DNA of 64,000 nt from positions 1,125,028 through 1,189,027 of the forward strand of contig FN649728.1 of the NCBI GenBank assembly GCA_000310025.1, read 5' to 3'. Source of the stretch: Ectocarpus siliculosus. Its lineage: Eukaryota; Sar; Phaeophyceae; Ectocarpales; Ectocarpaceae. The translations under genes and the position numbers were made by a program. The notes under the pieces were generated by a model. The model was not told the origin of the DNA. It saw only the letters and a list, made by a program, of their open reading frames with translations, and did no database searches. Positions within the stretch are counted from its first letter, which is position 1; every line of letters begins with the position of its first letter. Positions 62,125-64,000 of the stretch are shown piece by piece.

Positions 62125-62133
62125 TCGACGGGA
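62125..62133. repeat. Target-site duplication, right copy
   Basis: TCGACGGGA, identical to 53992-54000. Confidence 0.9.
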
Positions 62134-62992
62134 TCGCAGTGCAACTGCTTCACTACGTCGAGGGAAGATACCTTCCTGTTGCGCCGCAGCTCCTGTAGCG
62201 ACGGTGGCAAGGTTTTGCTGTGCGCGTGTGTGAAGTTCATCCAAAATCACATGCTGGCTCTCGACCGTGCCGTGAGGATGAAAATAGGGGTGCTTTCTAA
62301 ATATTATAAAAACAATAAATATTCGTGGGGAGCCATCTCGACACCTCTGCCCAGCCCACCCTCGCCTCGCCAAACGACCTCCTTGCCCACGATCTGGGAT
62401 CCTGCAAGCGGATCCGGACTGCTGTAAATGTGAGTTCAGCCTTTTGGTTGACCGTTGGTGAACATACGAGGTCAGGGTTTGAGCGCATCGTGCGCTCCGT
62501 GCCAAGTGCTCATCGGCGGGAGGAAGGAAGACAAGGAGAGGCTGTTTCAGCGCTTCTCGCCCACGGGGCAAGCGTACCGGGGCAAGCCGCGACCGCCCCA
62601 GAGTCGGGCCGTGCAGGGCCGTGCAAGAGCTCCATTTCTGGGAGGCAGCTCATCGTGCCTCGCGTGTCAAGAACAAAATCAGAATCCCGGAACCGTTCGG
62701 CGGATCTTCAACAAGTAATGTTTATTCGCTGTGTGCCGACCAGTCTCTCACCAGTTCTGAAGAGACCCACACACACCCACCCAACCCAGCAGGCACAGCA
62801 CGCACAGCACGCGGCATCACGAAGCAAGGTGAGGGAGTGCGTGACACGGAGTGCCGTAGGTGCCCCGTACGCGTGGACAGGGAGGGAGACTGGTAGTGAG
62901 ACCGATCGGCGCACACCAATGTAGTCATTGTTACTTCTTGTTCGAACTTCAACATAGTCCCGTCTCGTTTGCGCCGTTCATATACAGAGAGG
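62134..62992. other. Region upstream of the ankyrin gene
   Basis: It should hold the promoter or 5' exons of the ankyrin gene. An acceptor-like tatacag lies just before its first ATG. An open stretch at about 62455-62720 (GGRKEDKERLFQRFSP) has protein-like pieces in more than one frame but no clear domain. It might be a 5' exon or a decayed one. Confidence 0.4.
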
Positions 62993-64000
62993 ATGGACCT
63001 CAAGAAGGTGGACTTCATGCTGCAATTCGTGAAGCAATACAGGCAAGCCTTGGGTCAAGAACTTCAACGCCTCCAGGATGGGGGTCGCAGCAGAACCCTT
63101 GGCGACTTCGGATGGTTGGACTCCGGGGCACTCGATGCTTTCGCCGAGAGATACTTCGCCATCGACGCTGACGAGAGAACTACAACACTCGGCTTCGCTG
63201 CCTCGGAAGGAAACAATCACATGGTGAGATGTCTGTTAAGGTGGAAGGACAAGGACGAGCAAGACCAGTTCGGATACACGCCACTCATGAAAGCAGCCGA
63301 AAACGGCCACATGCCTGTCATGGAGACCCTGCTGGACCAGGGTGCCGATGCCACCTTTAGGCACCTCGACGACGGTAGTACTAGTATCATCGCTGCTGCT
63401 CTCGGAGGATATAATGAGATAGTCATTGCTCTGTTGAACAAGGGGGCTGACAAGGACTCTCCAGCCGCAAATGGACGGACACCACTGATGGAGGCGTCCA
63501 GAAAAGGCCACCTTCCTGTCGTGAAGACTCTACTGAACGCCGACGCGGATGTAACTCTCGCTGCCCATGGTCTCACAGACGAAGATTATTGCCTTGGAGA
63601 CAACTGTACTGCTCTCCACTTTGCTACAGCGGGAGGGCATCTTGGTGTAGTCAACGCCCTTTTGTCCAAAGGGGGATTGGAAATAGATGCGGTGGATACT
63701 GATGGAACCACGGCACTGCATTTGGCAGTAATAATGGGTAGGTCGCTGCCCATCATGGAGACCCTGCTGGTTGCTGGTGCCGATCCAGATATCCGTATTA
63801 ATACGGGTGGAGTCCAAGACTGCCCTCTCGAGACGGCCTGCCACTCTAAGGATAACATCGGCACTTACCATGTGTGTAAAACCCTTATCGACCACGGGGC
63901 CGACGTCAACTCTCGTTGTCCTTTTGGTTCGACACCGCTGCATCATGCGTGCGATTATAGCCAAAGTGATGCGGTACTGAGACTCCTCTTGCAGGCGGGT
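62993..64000 (+). CDS. Ankyrin-repeat protein, 5' part, open at the window end
   Basis: From ATG 62993 the frame is open for 336 codons and runs off the window. About 60 residues of charged helix (MDLKKVDFMLQFVKQYRQAL) precede at least seven ankyrin repeats, which serve protein-protein binding. The cores read TTLGFAASEGNNHMVRCLL, YTPLMKAAENGHMPVMETLL, RTPLMEASRKGHLPVVKTLL, CTALHFATAGGHLGVVNALL, TTALHLAVIMG, PLETACHSKDNIGTYHVCKT and STPLHHACDYSQSDAVLRLL, each with the usual GAD(V/x) turns. No stop or splice site interrupts it. An acceptor at 62986-62987 means the true start could be further upstream. It lies 870 bp beyond the MULE end. The C-terminal domain, if any, is outside the window. Confidence 0.9.
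   Translation, partial: MDLKKVDFMLQFVKQYRQALGQELQRLQDGGRSRTLGDFGWLDSGALDAFAERYFAIDADERTTTLGFAASEGNNHMVRCLLRWKDKDEQDQFGYTPLMKAAENGHMPVMETLLDQGADATFRHLDDGSTSIIAAALGGYNEIVIALLNKGADKDSPAANGRTPLMEASRKGHLPVVKTLLNADADVTLAAHGLTDEDYCLGDNCTALHFATAGGHLGVVNALLSKGGLEIDAVDTDGTTALHLAVIMGRSLPIMETLLVAGADPDIRINTGGVQDCPLETACHSKDNIGTYHVCKTLIDHGADVNSRCPFGSTPLHHACDYSQSDAVLRLLLQAG

Noticed and set aside
1-64000. CRISPR arrays, rRNA genes, riboswitches, bacterial operons
   Set aside because: None seen; gene structure is eukaryotic with spliceosomal introns throughout.

Overview
The window reads as nuclear DNA of a eukaryote, most likely a photosynthetic stramenopile of the brown-alga type. This is inferred from genes made of many short phase-consistent exons separated by GT-AG introns of several hundred bases, low-complexity protein tails, an LRR/EF-hand protein of a style I recall from stramenopiles, and many small dispersed repeats. 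The species cannot be fixed without a search. No bacterial-style operons, rRNA or CRISPR arrays are visible. All exon borders were placed by eye from splice sites and reading phase.

Layout. (1) 1-8,184, minus strand: an mTERF-family gene, probable organelle targeting; its 3' end was not found. Its introns hold a dispersed repeat (here called R1), a 217-bp MITE and microsatellites. (2) 8,185-10,256: intergenic between two divergent genes. (3) 10,257-20,099, plus strand: a ten-exon gene for a protein of about 1,615 aa with three pairs of EF-hand-like motifs. (4) 20,100-21,459: short gap between convergent 3' ends. (5) 21,460-43,960, minus strand: a giant gene of about 35 exons (about 1,880 aa) with a disordered N-terminus, a leucine-rich-repeat array, an EF-hand pair, and a long C-terminal part. 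It also carries three copies of a Pro-x-Gly-x-Tyr-x-Leu-Asp module. (6) 43,961-48,723: gene-poor, with a large (CTGT)n/(CT)n microsatellite. (7) 48,724-51,076, plus strand: a five-exon gene for a small probably secreted protein of unknown family. (8) 52,121-53,469, plus strand: two overlapping intronless open frames of unknown function with a 31-bp direct repeat upstream. (9) 54,001-62,124: a complete Mutator-like DNA transposon (MULE) with 128-bp terminal inverted repeats that match perfectly by eye, a 9-bp target duplication, and a multi-exon transposase with FAR1-like N-terminus, DDE core, SWIM zinc finger and collagen-like tail. It holds an R1 copy, a tRNA-like sequence and a nested MITE. 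(10) 62,993 to the window end, plus strand: the start of an ankyrin-repeat gene.

The host genes look functionally unrelated: organelle gene expression (mTERF), calcium sensing (the EF-hand gene and the LRR/EF-hand gene), and protein-protein scaffolding (ankyrin, LRR). The best candidates for something new are the young MULE with its unusual transposase tail, the triple-module LRR/EF-hand protein, and the R1 and MITE families shared between host introns and the MULE.
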